A stretch of DNA of 64,000 nt, from NCBI GenBank assembly GCA_963573315.1, contig OY752143.1, forward strand, positions 620,001-684,000. Direction: 5' to 3'. Source of the DNA: Entomortierella parvispora (Eukaryota; Mortierellomycota; Mortierellomycetes; Mortierellales; Mortierellaceae). A program made the position numbers and the translations under genes. The notes beneath the pieces are model-generated. The model had not been told where the DNA came from. It worked only from the letters and a program-made list of their open reading frames with translations, and searched no databases. Shown one piece after another: positions 23,575 to 33,517 of this stretch (position 1 is the first letter of the stretch; each line of letters opens with the position of its first letter).

Positions 23575-26500
23575 TTCCCCGAAGGTGAAGGTGCTTTATT
23601 CGTGGTCCAGGTCTATCATGCGTTTTCGATCTCCGGGCCTACGGGAAATATGAACTAAACTAGGTCGGCAGTGCGAAAAAAATGTGCAAGACGCTGTTTT
23701 TAAGGTCAATCGCCTGTCGGGCACCGGTTGGCAAAAGCGCGTTACTTGAAAGCTGCGATCATTCGAATAGAGGGGTATGAGTATGAGAGTAGGGGAGCCA
23801 CAATTAGTTGCAGGATTGGTCTCGGTCCTTTTTGGGCAGAGGCGATCCTGTTCGGTCGTAAGGCTTGGGTCGAATGGACTTGCTCGTCCTTGCTCTGTGA
23901 TTCACAGGAGCGAACAGGCAGTGGACAAGATATGGGAGTTGGTACGACAGGTCCTCATGTTCCAGGCGAATTTGTTCGATGCGCTCAAGATCGGGATTGG
24001 GGAGAGTTCCGATGCTCGGGTCATGTCGCAAGATTCTCCTGTCACTTTCATTGAGGATGGACTGTAGCACCACTTGGCGTTCGTGGGTGGTCGTGGTGAG
24101 GGCCCTGAGAAGATCAACGGATCGCTGATCGACCAAGGTGGAGAAGGGTCCTTCGAGACGGTGTTCTGGGATTCGCTCCAGAGTTGCGTCCTCGGGAACG
24201 GAGGAAGAGGTCTGTGGGGGAGGGGTGGGGGCCGTAGCTGCAGGTGTCGAGTCCGAGAGGGGGATGATGTTTTCCCGTCGGAGAGTCGAGGGTTCTGTCG
24301 TCTGAGACGACGGTGCAGTTTCGGGGGTTGGTTCTCGGAGGGGTTGAGTTTCCTGCTGGAGAAGGAAGTCCAGCTGTTCTTTAGACATCTGTTCGTTCTC
24401 CTCCTCCTCTTGTTCAACCACTGGCGACTGGGTCTGGTGGACTATACCCTCGTCCTCGAAGGTGTCATCCGCAGGTTCCTCGTCATCCTGGATGGGAGAG
24501 TAATAGAGGGAGGGGTCAGGGTCCGAGATTGATGATGCTGGGGGGGAGGGAACTAAGTTGATACCACCAAAGAGGGTGGCGAACTCCTGGGTTCGTACGG
24601 GGAATTGAGAGACTCCTTTGATAGAGGTGTTCTGTCTCCGTACTGGGGCGGGTGTGTCCTTTGGCGTCTTGGTCCTCATGTTTTTTTTTTTTTTTTTCCA
24701 GGAGAATGGAATGGAATGGGGAGAAGAGAGCTTAAGGATGGTGAATGGGAAGCGAAGGTGTGTGGTTGGCATGGCCAATGTCCATTGAGCATTTATACCC
24801 CATCATGCATGAATGGCGTGATTGTGTTCAGAACACAATCGGACCAATCGATGAGGAGGATGACATCAAAGAAATGCGTGAAAAGCATTTTCGCAGTAGG
24901 ACCAATGGGATGGCATGTTGTGGAACATGGATGAGAGAGGGAGGAGTACAAGAATGATTCCCAACACTAGTGTTGGTTTTGTCATGTGCATCGCCCCCTA
25001 TGACGCGTGCTCATCCTCTGTTTCAAGTGCTCCTTGGGTTGGGTCGTGGTCAAAGTCGAGGTCGTCGTCAATGTGGTCCACGGCAAACGGGTGCTTGGGC
25101 CACATGTCCCCAAAAGTCACTGACTCCTTGGAGACAGAGATATGGGGGGGAAGGTGCCAGATTGCTTCCATCCTGTGAAAGCAGGCGTCCGGGTCAGGGG
25201 GGTCCGTGCCTGGTTCCACGCGGGGTTGTTTTCTGACGTTAGCCACGTCTTTCATCTTTGCTCGGGCCAATTCCAATTTCGCGCGACGCTGAAATGAAAA
25301 GACCGTCATCCAAAAGATGTCGTCTACGTGGACATACTCGTCGTCGCCGATCTTGCAGTATACACGATAGATCGAGTGAATGACTGTCGAGTGGAGGTGA
25401 ACCACCAGGGCTGGTAGCTTCTCTGTCTCTGGCCATCCGAGGACAACTTTTTCCGGGACTGAGGATAGGTCGAGGTCAGGGAAGAGGTCAAAGATCCATT
25501 TGCGTGTTATGTCCCACAGTGTGCGTACCGTTGGACAGTGATAAAACGCATGGAGTCTTGTCTCTTGAGGTGGGTCGATGACCGAGTCGAAGCGAAGGCA
25601 TCTTCTGCAGTCCGGGGGTGGGCGGTCCAAAAGGCCCATCATCTTGGCCTTGACGCCGTTTGTCCAGTGCGCCCCGTGGGCAAAACGAAACAAAAAGTCC
25701 TTTTCTTTCGGGTATCGGTGTTTGTTGTGAAGACGTTTGAATGCAGCCGTCCAGAACTCTGTGGAGAACGGGGTACGTTCATCCATTTGTTCCAGCGTGT
25801 ATTCCCCAGTTGAATTGGTCGGTTGTTGTTGGAGGGTGATGTTGGGAAAGATAGGTGCCCACCGGTCTTTCGCTAATGGTCGTCCATTTTTCTCGTGCGT
25901 GGCAATTTGTTTTTTGAGGGCTGTTTCCATCATGAACAGGCGGGCAGCTTTGACGGTAAAACTTTTGACAGGTTTATCGTCTGCGTACACCATCCCTCTT
26001 TCCATGGTGACAATGTCTGTTTTCTCTTTAGGTTTCAAGGAAGCAAAGTCCGCTGTCGCCACAGTAACAAGGGATTGGGTCATGCCTGTTCTTCTTGCGT
26101 GAGCCATCGGGAGGGTCGGGTAACGCAAGAATCCTTTGGCGGCCTCTTTGGTTCCAATAAGATAGTCATGTTGGGCAGCAGTCGTGAGGAGGTTGGTCCA
26201 TCTGGGAGGGATGTCGATTTGTGTAGAGTTATTCCATCGAGCGATCCATTTTGCACGCAGGGCCCGGCATTGGGTTGCTGGGTCCAGTAAGCCCATGCCA
26301 CCGTGTGACTTTGGACGACGAAGCCAGCTCAGGGACACTCGACACTTTGAGCTAGGAAAGACAATAAGCTTGGTGATCCGATCGAGCTCATTGAAGAATT
26401 TTGACGAAAAGACGTAGAAGGGGGCGACATGCCACAGCTTGGACAGAAAATAGGTGTTGCACACCACCACGCGAGCGGCGATGGTCAGCTCCCGTCTGTT

Positions 26501-27276
26501 CCAGGATGTAACCGCTTGTCGTAGGCTCCCCAGAAGAGATTCTTCGACAGTCGTCATGTCCAGCCCACCTTGTTGGAGCTTGACCCCGAGATGTGTAAAC
26601 TGGGCACGGTGTTCGGCTACCGAGTAACCCGGCATGCGAATCACCGTTGCTGCGTCAGCGGTGAGGGGGATGAGAACAGATTTGTCCGCGTTGATTTTGG
26701 CTCCGGAAGCTGTCTCATGGAGTCGGATCGCTCGAAGGGCGTGCACATGGTCCCCATTACCAAGGCCCAGGTTCGTGTCGTCCGCAAAGGCGGCGACACG
26801 AAAGGGAACGTGGCTCGTTGGGATCCCGGAGGCGTGGGAGTGATAGTACCAGAGGAAGGGTTCCAGGATGAAATTAAAGAGGATCGGGGCGAGAGGATCT
26901 CCTTGGCGCAAGCCTCGAGACACTGAGTAATCTGAGCCAGGTTTGCCATTCAGGATGACCTTACCGGTCAGGTCCATATAACAGCATTTGATCCAGTTTC
27001 TCATGCGCGGACCAAATTGGTACGCCCTGAGGACACGGTGGAGGTATCCCCACTCCACGCGGTCGTATGCCTTGAGTTGGTCCAACGATAAAATCGCGGC
27101 GCTGCGGCGGTCATCTTCTGCCCATTGGCCGGTTTCACGAAGAACCAAGTCCATGAGGAGAACATTGTCGTGTCCTTGGCGGCCTGGGATGAAACCAGTT
27201 TGCCAGGGATTAATGACAACGTCAGCGACCGGGTTGATCCTGTTCGTGAGGGCCTTGGTGAAAATCTTGTAGTCCG
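23575..27276 (-). mobile_element. LINE-type retroelement insertion in a tRNA-Ala gene, 5'-truncated and composite
   Basis: The insertion is bounded by a perfect 25-bp direct repeat, 27277-27301 and 23550-23574, which is the first 25 nt of tRNA-Ala. In the minus-strand sense it contains a 5'-truncated reverse transcriptase ORF (to 24998), an about 300-bp tail ending in a 17-nt poly(A) (24697-24681), then a second segment that begins almost at the ATG of an ORF1-like frame (24679-23804) and ends with AATAAA close to the tRNA copy. The 25-bp repeat is consistent with target-primed integration. The internal poly(A) shows that two retro-transcribed parts are joined. Confidence 0.8.
23804..24679 (-). 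CDS. Possible LINE ORF1-like protein, or a second retrocopied fragment
   Basis: Reading frame of 291 residues opening two bases after an internal poly(A). It is rich in Pro, Thr, Ser, Glu and Asp over the first two thirds (EEPADDTFEDEG, EEEENEQMSKEQLDFLL) with a more helical C-terminal part (RALTTTTHERQVVLQSILNE). There is no zinc knuckle, RRM or other recognisable domain. Its position inside the tRNA-flanked insertion and its orientation match the reverse transcriptase, so a LINE ORF1 is plausible but unproven. An upstream in-frame ATG at 24778 lies across the poly(A) and is not credible. Confidence 0.4.
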   Translation of the reverse strand: MRTKTPKDTPAPVRRQNTSIKGVSQFPVRTQEFATLFGGINLVPSPPASSISDPDPSLYYSPIQDDEEPADDTFEDEGIVHQTQSPVVEQEEEENEQMSKEQLDFLLQQETQPLREPTPETAPSSQTTEPSTLRRENIIPLSDSTPAATAPTPPPQTSSSVPEDATLERIPEHRLEGPFSTLVDQRSVDLLRALTTTTHERQVVLQSILNESDRRILRHDPSIGTLPNPDLERIEQIRLEHEDLSYQLPYLVHCLFAPVNHRARTSKSIRPKPYDRTGSPLPKKDRDQSCN

Positions 27277-27286
27277 GCTCTACCAT
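24998..27286 (-). CDS. Reverse transcriptase of a non-LTR retrotransposon (5'-truncated)
   Basis: 762 codons without a stop. The RT core shows DYKIFTKALTNRI, WQTGFIPGRQGHDNVLL, LDQLKAYDRVEW (about 68-79), RGLRQGDPLAP (124-134) and the catalytic AFADD (166-170), followed by a thumb and a C-terminal zinc-binding region with CRRC and HAFYHC. The endonuclease and the first RT motif are missing: the element sequence starts at the base after 27277, and the first codons ATG GTA GAG come from the D-arm of the duplicated tRNA-Ala fragment. The intact frame indicates recent insertion. The protein is probably inactive alone because the endonuclease is absent. Confidence 0.9.
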   Translation of the reverse strand: MVEPDYKIFTKALTNRINPVADVVINPWQTGFIPGRQGHDNVLLMDLVLRETGQWAEDDRRSAAILSLDQLKAYDRVEWGYLHRVLRAYQFGPRMRNWIKCCYMDLTGKVILNGKPGSDYSVSRGLRQGDPLAPILFNFILEPFLWYYHSHASGIPTSHVPFRVAAFADDTNLGLGNGDHVHALRAIRLHETASGAKINADKSVLIPLTADAATVIRMPGYSVAEHRAQFTHLGVKLQQGGLDMTTVEESLLGSLRQAVTSWNRRELTIAARVVVCNTYFLSKLWHVAPFYVFSSKFFNELDRITKLIVFPSSKCRVSLSWLRRPKSHGGMGLLDPATQCRALRAKWIARWNNSTQIDIPPRWTNLLTTAAQHDYLIGTKEAAKGFLRYPTLPMAHARRTGMTQSLVTVATADFASLKPKEKTDIVTMERGMVYADDKPVKSFTVKAARLFMMETALKKQIATHEKNGRPLAKDRWAPIFPNITLQQQPTNSTGEYTLEQMDERTPFSTEFWTAAFKRLHNKHRYPKEKDFLFRFAHGAHWTNGVKAKMMGLLDRPPPDCRRCLRFDSVIDPPQETRLHAFYHCPTVRTLWDITRKWIFDLFPDLDLSSVPEKVVLGWPETEKLPALVVHLHSTVIHSIYRVYCKIGDDEYVHVDDIFWMTVFSFQRRAKLELARAKMKDVANVRKQPRVEPGTDPPDPDACFHRMEAIWHLPPHISVSKESVTFGDMWPKHPFAVDHIDDDLDFDHDPTQGALETEDEHAS

Positions 27287-27301
27287 TTGAGCTAGATCCC
27301 C
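27277..27301 (-). repeat. 25-bp target-site duplication: 5' half of tRNA-Ala
   Basis: Identical to the first 25 nt of the tRNA-Ala gene (23574-23550). Flanking bases differ on both sides, so the repeat is exactly 25 bp. It marks the 5' side of the retroelement and cannot itself form a tRNA. Confidence 0.9.
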
Positions 27302-27410
27302 ATATAAATTTTTTTTCTTTCCTCTAGATAAATGGCAGAGGACTCAAATCACGTGATTATATAAGATTTGAGGTATGATGAGCCCAGAAATCTGCAAATC
27401 ATCAAGAAAA

Positions 27411-27493
27411 GGTAGGATGGCCGAGTTGGTCTAAGGCGCCGCACTCAAGTTGCGGTCTCGAGAGAGGCGTGGGTTCAAATCCCACTTCTACCA
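27411..27493 (+). tRNA. tRNA-Leu (anticodon CAA)
   Basis: 83-nt type II tRNA. Acceptor GGTAGGA pairs with TTCTACC, the anticodon stem is CCGCA/TGCGG with loop CTCAAGT (anticodon CAA), the long variable arm is TCTCGAGAGA, and the T arm is GTGGG/CCCAC. No intron is seen. It is followed at once by TTTT, a pol III stop. Confidence 0.92.
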
Positions 27494-28930
27494 TTTTGTC
27501 TCCAGTTCATTTTCTTCCCACCTTGTGGCTTTGGCAGCAGAGAAGCTGGGGCATCTTTTTTTGCGGTGAAGGCTATTTTGGTGGGTGTTCGATCAGAGTT
27601 CTTCTGTTTACTGTTTGTTTGACCAGGTTTTCTTGCCTCCTGGCAAGAAGGTCTTGACAAGAAGCGTGTATTACACTAGGGAAACTTTTCATCTTTTGAA
27701 AGCTCAGAATAATATTGTTGTTGTTGTTTGCCAGCTGCAGCTGTTCAATTGCAATTGGTGCAATGCCTAAGCTACTTAGAGTTTAAGTGGGAAAGAGAAA
27801 GAAAATGGGAACAAAGAATGGGAGCAGGGAGCAAGAGACGAGACCCCGGACCTGGCACCCTGTGGCTCCTTGTCAATGGGAGGACCAGTTAGAATACCCT
27901 CTTTTTCTCATCCAATTTATATATTTATTTTCTTTTCATCTGCTGCTGGTCGTTCTATTTCTTCTTTGCAGCAAGTGGAACGATTCTGCAAACGAGATGC
28001 AGCCATCCTTTTGCTTTCCAACTGTAATCATGGGCAAGTTATCTCCTTGAACCTTGAAAAGATCCTGTTATCGCCGATAGACACGGTGGAATACACGAAA
28101 TAAACTATGCCGACAACAACCTTGCTTGACCGTGTCGAATTGATCGAAGGCTGATTGGCAAAAGTAAAAAGAATGAGGATCGAGGTGGGAGAGAGCGAAG
28201 CCATAAACGATCCAGCAGAGGGGATTGTTGTTGCTATGCAAAAGCCTAAAAATCCCCACGTTCAGTTCCCATGCAGTCTTGGCCGAGTTGTCAGTCAGAT
28301 AGGCCCACCAGTCAGTGGAGGTTGCACTATTTGTGGGTGGGTGGCAGTGGGTGAGCAGAATGAAGAGGGAAAGAGCGCCACGCTGATCTTCAGCCTCTCA
28401 CGTCTCGATCGTTCCCGCCGGCTCGCACAGTGAAAGAGAGGGAGGCAAAAAAAACAACAACAACACGCTTCTGTGATCCTGTGGAACCGTGTCAAGAATG
28501 GGTGCTGGCTGGGCTGGAAAAGAAGGAGAGAAGCGAAGCTCGACAAAGTACGACGACGAAACTCCAGAGACGGCAGGCAGGGCGGAAATAGAAACCGCCA
28601 ATCTGCCCTTTCCACCCGCTACAGTCTTCACTGCCTGTGTGGGTGGGAGGGAAGGGCGAGAAAGAAAGGAAGGAAGGAAGGAGAAGGACGGTCTCTTCTG
28701 TCAATTGAATCGCGCGCGGCGACTGAGTGAGCCAAGAGGGGTTTCTTGCGTCCGATTGTCAGTCAACACTCAACATCCGCCTTAGAGTTCAATACAGTCC
28801 CCCTTTTCCAAGTCCCTTCACGCCTTCATCTCTTTTCCCATCTTCTCTTTTCTCTCTTTTCTTCTCTTCTTTTTTCTCCTCATCCACCTTCCTCCCCTCA
28901 TCCCTCCATCCCGAGAAGAGAAAGAACAAG
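27494..28930. other. Intergenic region and leader of the C9-methyltransferase gene
   Basis: No gene recognised. Contains GA-rich runs near 28500-28680 and a long CT-rich leader (28800-28915) directly before the ATG at 28931. Confidence 0.45.
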
Positions 28931-31215
28931 ATGGCTCCCACCTCAACTGTCAAGCCCGGCGCAAGCTGGAAGAAGACCTCTTACCCAAGCATCAAGAACC
29001 CGGAATTCCCTGTCGAGGTCGCGGGATTCGAGACCTTCAACAATCTCCATCTCGCCGGAGTCATCCTCGGCGCTCCATTCATGATTGTCTCCTTCCTCAA
29101 GTTGCCTTTCTGGTCCTTCCCTCTTTTGGTCGTTCTTCTTGCTCTGCCCATCTTTGCTGCCTATTTCACCTATGGATCTCAGTTCGCGTTGCCTCTTAAC
29201 AACCGCGTCCAGACTCCCGGCAAGAAGGTTGAGGACTACCTGAACATCATCGATCCTTCCCTCCAGAAGTACAAGGGCAACAACAGAATCCCCATGGAGA
29301 CCTTCTTCGAGGCCTACTTTGATGGAAAGGTAAATGTCTACTGCAAGATGGTTCTTTTCCGATTTTCTGTTTTTTCTCGGACCCCTTGGTTTCCCCCAGT
29401 GCCTCCTTTTTTGCACCCTCAGGGCTCGTGTTTTTGTCAAGTGTGTGTGTGCTGCCCGAGGAGAGAGGATGGTCAGGGCGACGGTGATCTGGCCATGCAT
29501 GTTTATTTGTATCCCTGTGTGATTGAGGAATGGAACTCGATTCTGTTTGCTTTCAGTTGATCTCTTTCCTACCTCCTTTTCTCGTTATAAGGAGATTGGT
29601 CATCGCTTGGAAGATGGCGCGGGAAGGGAAGGGATGCTGTCTGGTGTATTCAGTAATGTTTCTAGTTTCGTGTCCCGTCTGGATCTGCAGGTCTTTCTCC
29701 ACTCCCTTGTACACTCTTGGTTCCATTATTTTTTGATCTCCTCTCCCGCCTCCCCTCTCTTTCAAAAAAAGGGAACTCTTGAAGAAGAGCCAATTGAGAA
29801 GAGAGGCACATGTGTATGCAATGGCTGACAAAACACACGGCGCTCTTGGCGGGATGAATGTGCGTAGTTGTTGGCGTCATCATTTCCTCCGAGTTTGGCC
29901 CTCCAGGGGCTGCGTGCGATGAGCGGGGTTGGTTTTTTTTTATCGTTCATTTTTATCGTTCAGTTTGAAGTGAAGATCACAAAGTTTGTGTTGAGAAGAA
30001 CCGCAGGAAAAAACCCACTGCCAGACCAAGGTCATGAATTGGGCAGAGAGGAAAAAAAATAACTTGATCTTCCCCCCGTGTTGAGGCCCCCTTTTTCGCA
30101 TTCAGGGGATATCGTACACGCGCCAGTCGACAGAAAAGTTGATGCGATGCTTTTGATCTAACCAGTCTATGTCATTGTTTTCGGTACTTTAGATTGATAT
30201 TAACCAGGACATGATGGAGTTGCTTGAGAACCGCCATGACTGGACTGTGTTCCACATGACCGCTGGCCAGGCCAAGTTCTTTGTTACTCAGTGGATCCCC
30301 GAGACCCTTTGGCACTCCAAGAAGCAGGATGAGGACCAGGTCCGCGACCACTACGACCGGGGTGATGACTTCTATGCTGCTTTCCTTGGACCCCGTATGA
30401 TCTACACCTCTGGTATTATGTCTGATGTTAACAAGAACGAGACTCTCGAAGAGCTCCAGGACAACAAGTTGAGACTTGTCTGCGAGAAGATGCAGCTCAA
30501 GAAGGGTGAACGCCATCTCGATATCGGATGCGGTTGGGGCACCCTCACTGCTTTCGCTTCCAAGAACTACGGAACTGACTCTACTGGTATCACCCTTGGT
30601 CTCAACCAGACTGCATTCGGAAACAACCGCATCAAGGAATATGGCGTCCCCGCCTCCCAGGCTCGCATCATGTGCATGGATTACCGTGATATCCCCCGCG
30701 AGAAGTGGGACAAGATTTCTTGCCTTGAGATGGCCGAGCACGTCGGAATTCGCAAGTTCAACGAGTTCTTGCTCCAGGTCAAGGATATGCTTAACGACGA
30801 CGGTCTCTTCTTCCTTCAGATTGCTGGTCTCCGCGCTGCTTGGCAGTACGAGGATTTCATCTGGGGTTTGTTCATGGCCAAGTACGTCTTCCCCGGTGCT
30901 GATGCTTCCATGCCCCTTTACTGGGTCATCAAGCAGCTCGAGTGCGCTGGTTTCGAGGTTCAGAACGTTGACACCATCGGTGTTCACTACTCTGCCACCA
31001 TTTACCGCTGGTACTTGAACTGGAAGTCGAACGAGGAGTCGATCACCGCCACCTATGGCAAGCGTTGGTACAGATGCTGGGAGCTCTTCCTCGCCTGGAG
31101 CACCATCATCTCCCGCCAGGGATCCGCTACCTGCTACCAAATTGTTGCCCACAAGAACCTTAACGCCTTTGACAGAACAGGTTTGCAGGCCTCCCACCGC
31201 TTCGTCGCCAAGTAA
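28931..31215 (+). CDS. MTS1: Sphingolipid (glucosylceramide) C9-methyltransferase
   Basis: Adds the C9 methyl branch to the sphingoid base of fungal glucosylceramide, using S-adenosylmethionine. Exons 28931-29329 and 30193-31215 give 473 residues. Two close hydrophobic segments near residues 40-80 anchor it in the ER membrane. The C-terminal part is a cyclopropane-fatty-acid-synthase-like methyltransferase: DQVRDHYDRGDDFY, SAM motif HLDIGCGWGTL, ITLGLNQTAF and CLEMAEHVG. Length and order match the fungal family. The single intron is 863 bp, far longer than the others in the window, and holds no convincing exon. AATAAA occurs at 31434. Codon use is strongly biased, suggesting high expression. 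Confidence 0.93.
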
Positions 31216-31835
31216 GAAGGGATCCTCTCTTGGGAGATTCGTCCCTTTCTTTCTTTCGTTTTCTATTTTCTCCGTTCCTTCATCAATATCATCATTTTTT
31301 TTTGCAGGCAACATTTTTGGGAAACCATTTGAAAATCCGTTGAAAGTCATCTTCATCTCAACCCATCGTTTTTTTTGTGAGGTGGGAATCCTTTTCTTTC
31401 CCCCCCACACTCTTTGTACATTGTTATTACGGCAATAAAATGCAATCCCTACCTCAAAACACTAGTTTTCATCCTTCCCTTTAATTGACAACCGACAACA
31501 AATACTCTGAAGAGGGGTTTCTCCCCCCTTTCTTTCCCTTGTGCGACATGTGCGGGTGTAGTAAGACAACCTGCTTGATCAGCACGAGGATCGAAGCACA
31601 AGGGGGAAGCGCGCTACGGCACATTTCAGAGACTCAATCGCAAGAATATTGTTTGTTTATTGTCAGACAGGCAGGTAAAAGTGTTCACCCAAAGGACTAA
31701 CGAAAATGTGAATGCGAGGGGTGAGGAGTCAGAAGTTCAATAAAAGGGGAAAAAGTTGCGATACTGGCGCAATGTGGCAAGAGAGGGTGGTTGCATCAAT
31801 GACGTGAAGATTCTTTCTTCCCGTTTTCCCCTAGT
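31216..31835. other. 3' flanks of two convergent genes
   Basis: T-rich 3' UTR and AATAAA (31434-31439) of the C9-methyltransferase gene on the left, followed by the 3' flank of the secreted repeat protein. No gene seen. Confidence 0.5.
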
Positions 31836-33053
31836 CTATTGGTTAGCATCAAGGCCAGCCGAGCCGAGCGAGAAGGGTCCGAAGCCTGAATTGGTCGAAG
31901 CCCCGGCGTAGCCAGGCAAGATCGAGGGGAAAGAACCGAGGGACGGGTTATAATATGATGGCGACCACCCAAAAGAGGAAGGGGGCCAGTAATTGGCAGA
32001 GTTCAACGTATCGCCAGCGTCGCAGGGCTCGACGTCAATGATAAACGGCAAGGATTGAACCGTATTCTGGAAGCGAGTCAGGGGCGCGACAGAGACCGTA
32101 GGCGTAATCTGGACCGAAGAACCCAACTGAACGCTGGACTGAGGGAGCGACTGATCCCCGACATCGCTGGCTTGGACAGAGGTCGCCAGCTGATGGACCT
32201 CCGGCTGGTACAGAGTCTGGGGCAAGACCTGAGTCAAAGGCTGGATCGCGACGTTGGAGCCAAGGTTTACGTTCTGCTGAGGCAAACTACTCGACTGGGC
32301 GGGGCTGGCTTGAATATCGGACTGCAGAGACTGCACCTGAGGCTGATAGGAGGTCGAGGGCGAGACAGCTGTGGATGGAATCATGTTGACCACAGAGCCG
32401 AGGTTGACATTCTGAGCGGGAATCCAGGTGTCACAGCCATCCGCCTGGTCGTTCTGGCTGCAAATGGCAGGCATGTCGGACGAGCCCCAGGAGTTGTCCG
32501 AGGCATCCGAAGAAGTATTTATCGATGAGTCGGCAGAGTCTGCATATTGTGCATTGTCGTCGGGGGAGGCATCATTCGACGCGTCGGAAAGGTCTCGACG
32601 GCGGTAAGAGGGAGACGAGGACAAATCCGCACTGTCAGATTCAGTATCTTGGTAGAAACCGTTGATGTTGTTGCCATAGCTGTTGGAGAAATCGCTACCC
32701 ATGTTGCTCAAAAGTCCCGAGTTCATGTAGCTGTAGTCTGAGTCATCCACATCCGACGCGTCGTCACAAGCAGACTGGACAATGGGGGTGAAAGTCTGGA
32801 CAAACGGTTGATAGTGGGTCACGGGCGTGACCTGAGTGACTGGGACCGTGTTGACAGTCGAACTCAAGAGGACGCTGCCAGAGGTCACGGCCTGGTCACA
32901 GCTGCCAAGACTGGAATCGCAGGACATGTCCCCAGAAGACAAGTCGGTCGAATCCGAGCTGGATCCACCATTGACCGGAAGGACGGGAGCGGCCTGGGCT
33001 ACGCAGGCGACCAAAGCCAAAGCAACAGTGATTCGGAGAAGAGAGCAAGTCAT
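31836..33053 (-). CDS. Secreted Ser/Asp-rich protein with four short V-x-L-G-S repeats
   Basis: Single exon, 405 residues from ATG 33053. An earlier in-frame ATG at 33080 would put a basic tail before the signal peptide and is less likely. Signal peptide MTCSLLRITVALALVACVAQA. The body is acidic and Ser-rich. A motif of about 28 residues occurs four times: VLLSSTVNTVPVTQVTPVTH, VNLGSVVNMIPSTAVSPSTS, VNLGSNVAIQPLTQVLPQTL and VQLGSSVQITPTVSVAPLTR, each followed by a (Y/F)Q-x-x-VQ-type strand. A YRRRDLSD site in the middle might be a processing site. No family recognised; a wall or extracellular role is inferred from the signal peptide. Confidence 0.75.
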   Translation of the reverse strand: MTCSLLRITVALALVACVAQAAPVLPVNGGSSSDSTDLSSGDMSCDSSLGSCDQAVTSGSVLLSSTVNTVPVTQVTPVTHYQPFVQTFTPIVQSACDDASDVDDSDYSYMNSGLLSNMGSDFSNSYGNNINGFYQDTESDSADLSSSPSYRRRDLSDASNDASPDDNAQYADSADSSINTSSDASDNSWGSSDMPAICSQNDQADGCDTWIPAQNVNLGSVVNMIPSTAVSPSTSYQPQVQSLQSDIQASPAQSSSLPQQNVNLGSNVAIQPLTQVLPQTLYQPEVHQLATSVQASDVGDQSLPQSSVQLGSSVQITPTVSVAPLTRFQNTVQSLPFIIDVEPCDAGDTLNSANYWPPSSFGWSPSYYNPSLGSFPSILPGYAGASTNSGFGPFSLGSAGLDANQ

Positions 33054-33152
33054 GTTCTTAAGATGCTTTGATACACACACAGAATGGTCGCTGAGGTGAG
33101 CTTAGAGGCAGATGTTGTGAGAAGAGCTGCTGGTGAGGAATGTTCCTTTTAC

Positions 33153-33160
33153 TTTTATAA
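33153..33160 (-). promoter_or_regulatory. TATA box of the secreted repeat protein
   Basis: TTATAAAA on the minus strand, about 100 bp upstream of the start at 33053. Confidence 0.5.
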
Positions 33161-33517
33161 ATGCTGGCACTAATTTCCGATGCCAGATCAAAAGGTAACT
33201 CGCCGCTGATCAAATGCCGGAAGTTGTTCCATGAATGGAAAACACCATCCAAACGGATGCCGGGGACTGATAGAGACGATCACCTTGTATCCCATAACCC
33301 ATCCATTGATCCGCAATTGGTGTCGGAGGAATATCTCCATTGTGTCTTAATAATAAAAAAGTGAAGAATAGTTGTACAATTCTAACTGTGGATATATGGG
33401 ATGAACAGTAAGAGATGCTGTAGAAATGCAAAGAGAGAGAGAGCTTGACTAGGAGGGACAGGGGAGAGAGAGAGGAGAGGGTGAAGAAGGGAGGGCAACT
33501 ATGTCTTTTTTTCTTTC
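33161..33517. other. Intergenic region, no gene seen
   Basis: Upstream flank of the secreted repeat protein gene joining the 3' flank of the acyltransferase gene. A GA-rich run lies at 33430-33485. No coding signal. Confidence 0.4.

Noticed and set aside
28727-29560. 277-codon ORF reading through the first exon of the C9-methyltransferase into its intron
   Set aside because: The frame passes the GTAAAT donor at 29330 and continues into non-family sequence; the catalytic part resumes in exon 2 at 30193 in the correct phase.
30172-31410. 412-codon minus-strand ORF over the C9-methyltransferase
   Set aside because: Antisense of a codon-biased gene with clear methyltransferase motifs on the plus strand; it also runs through the intron acceptor.
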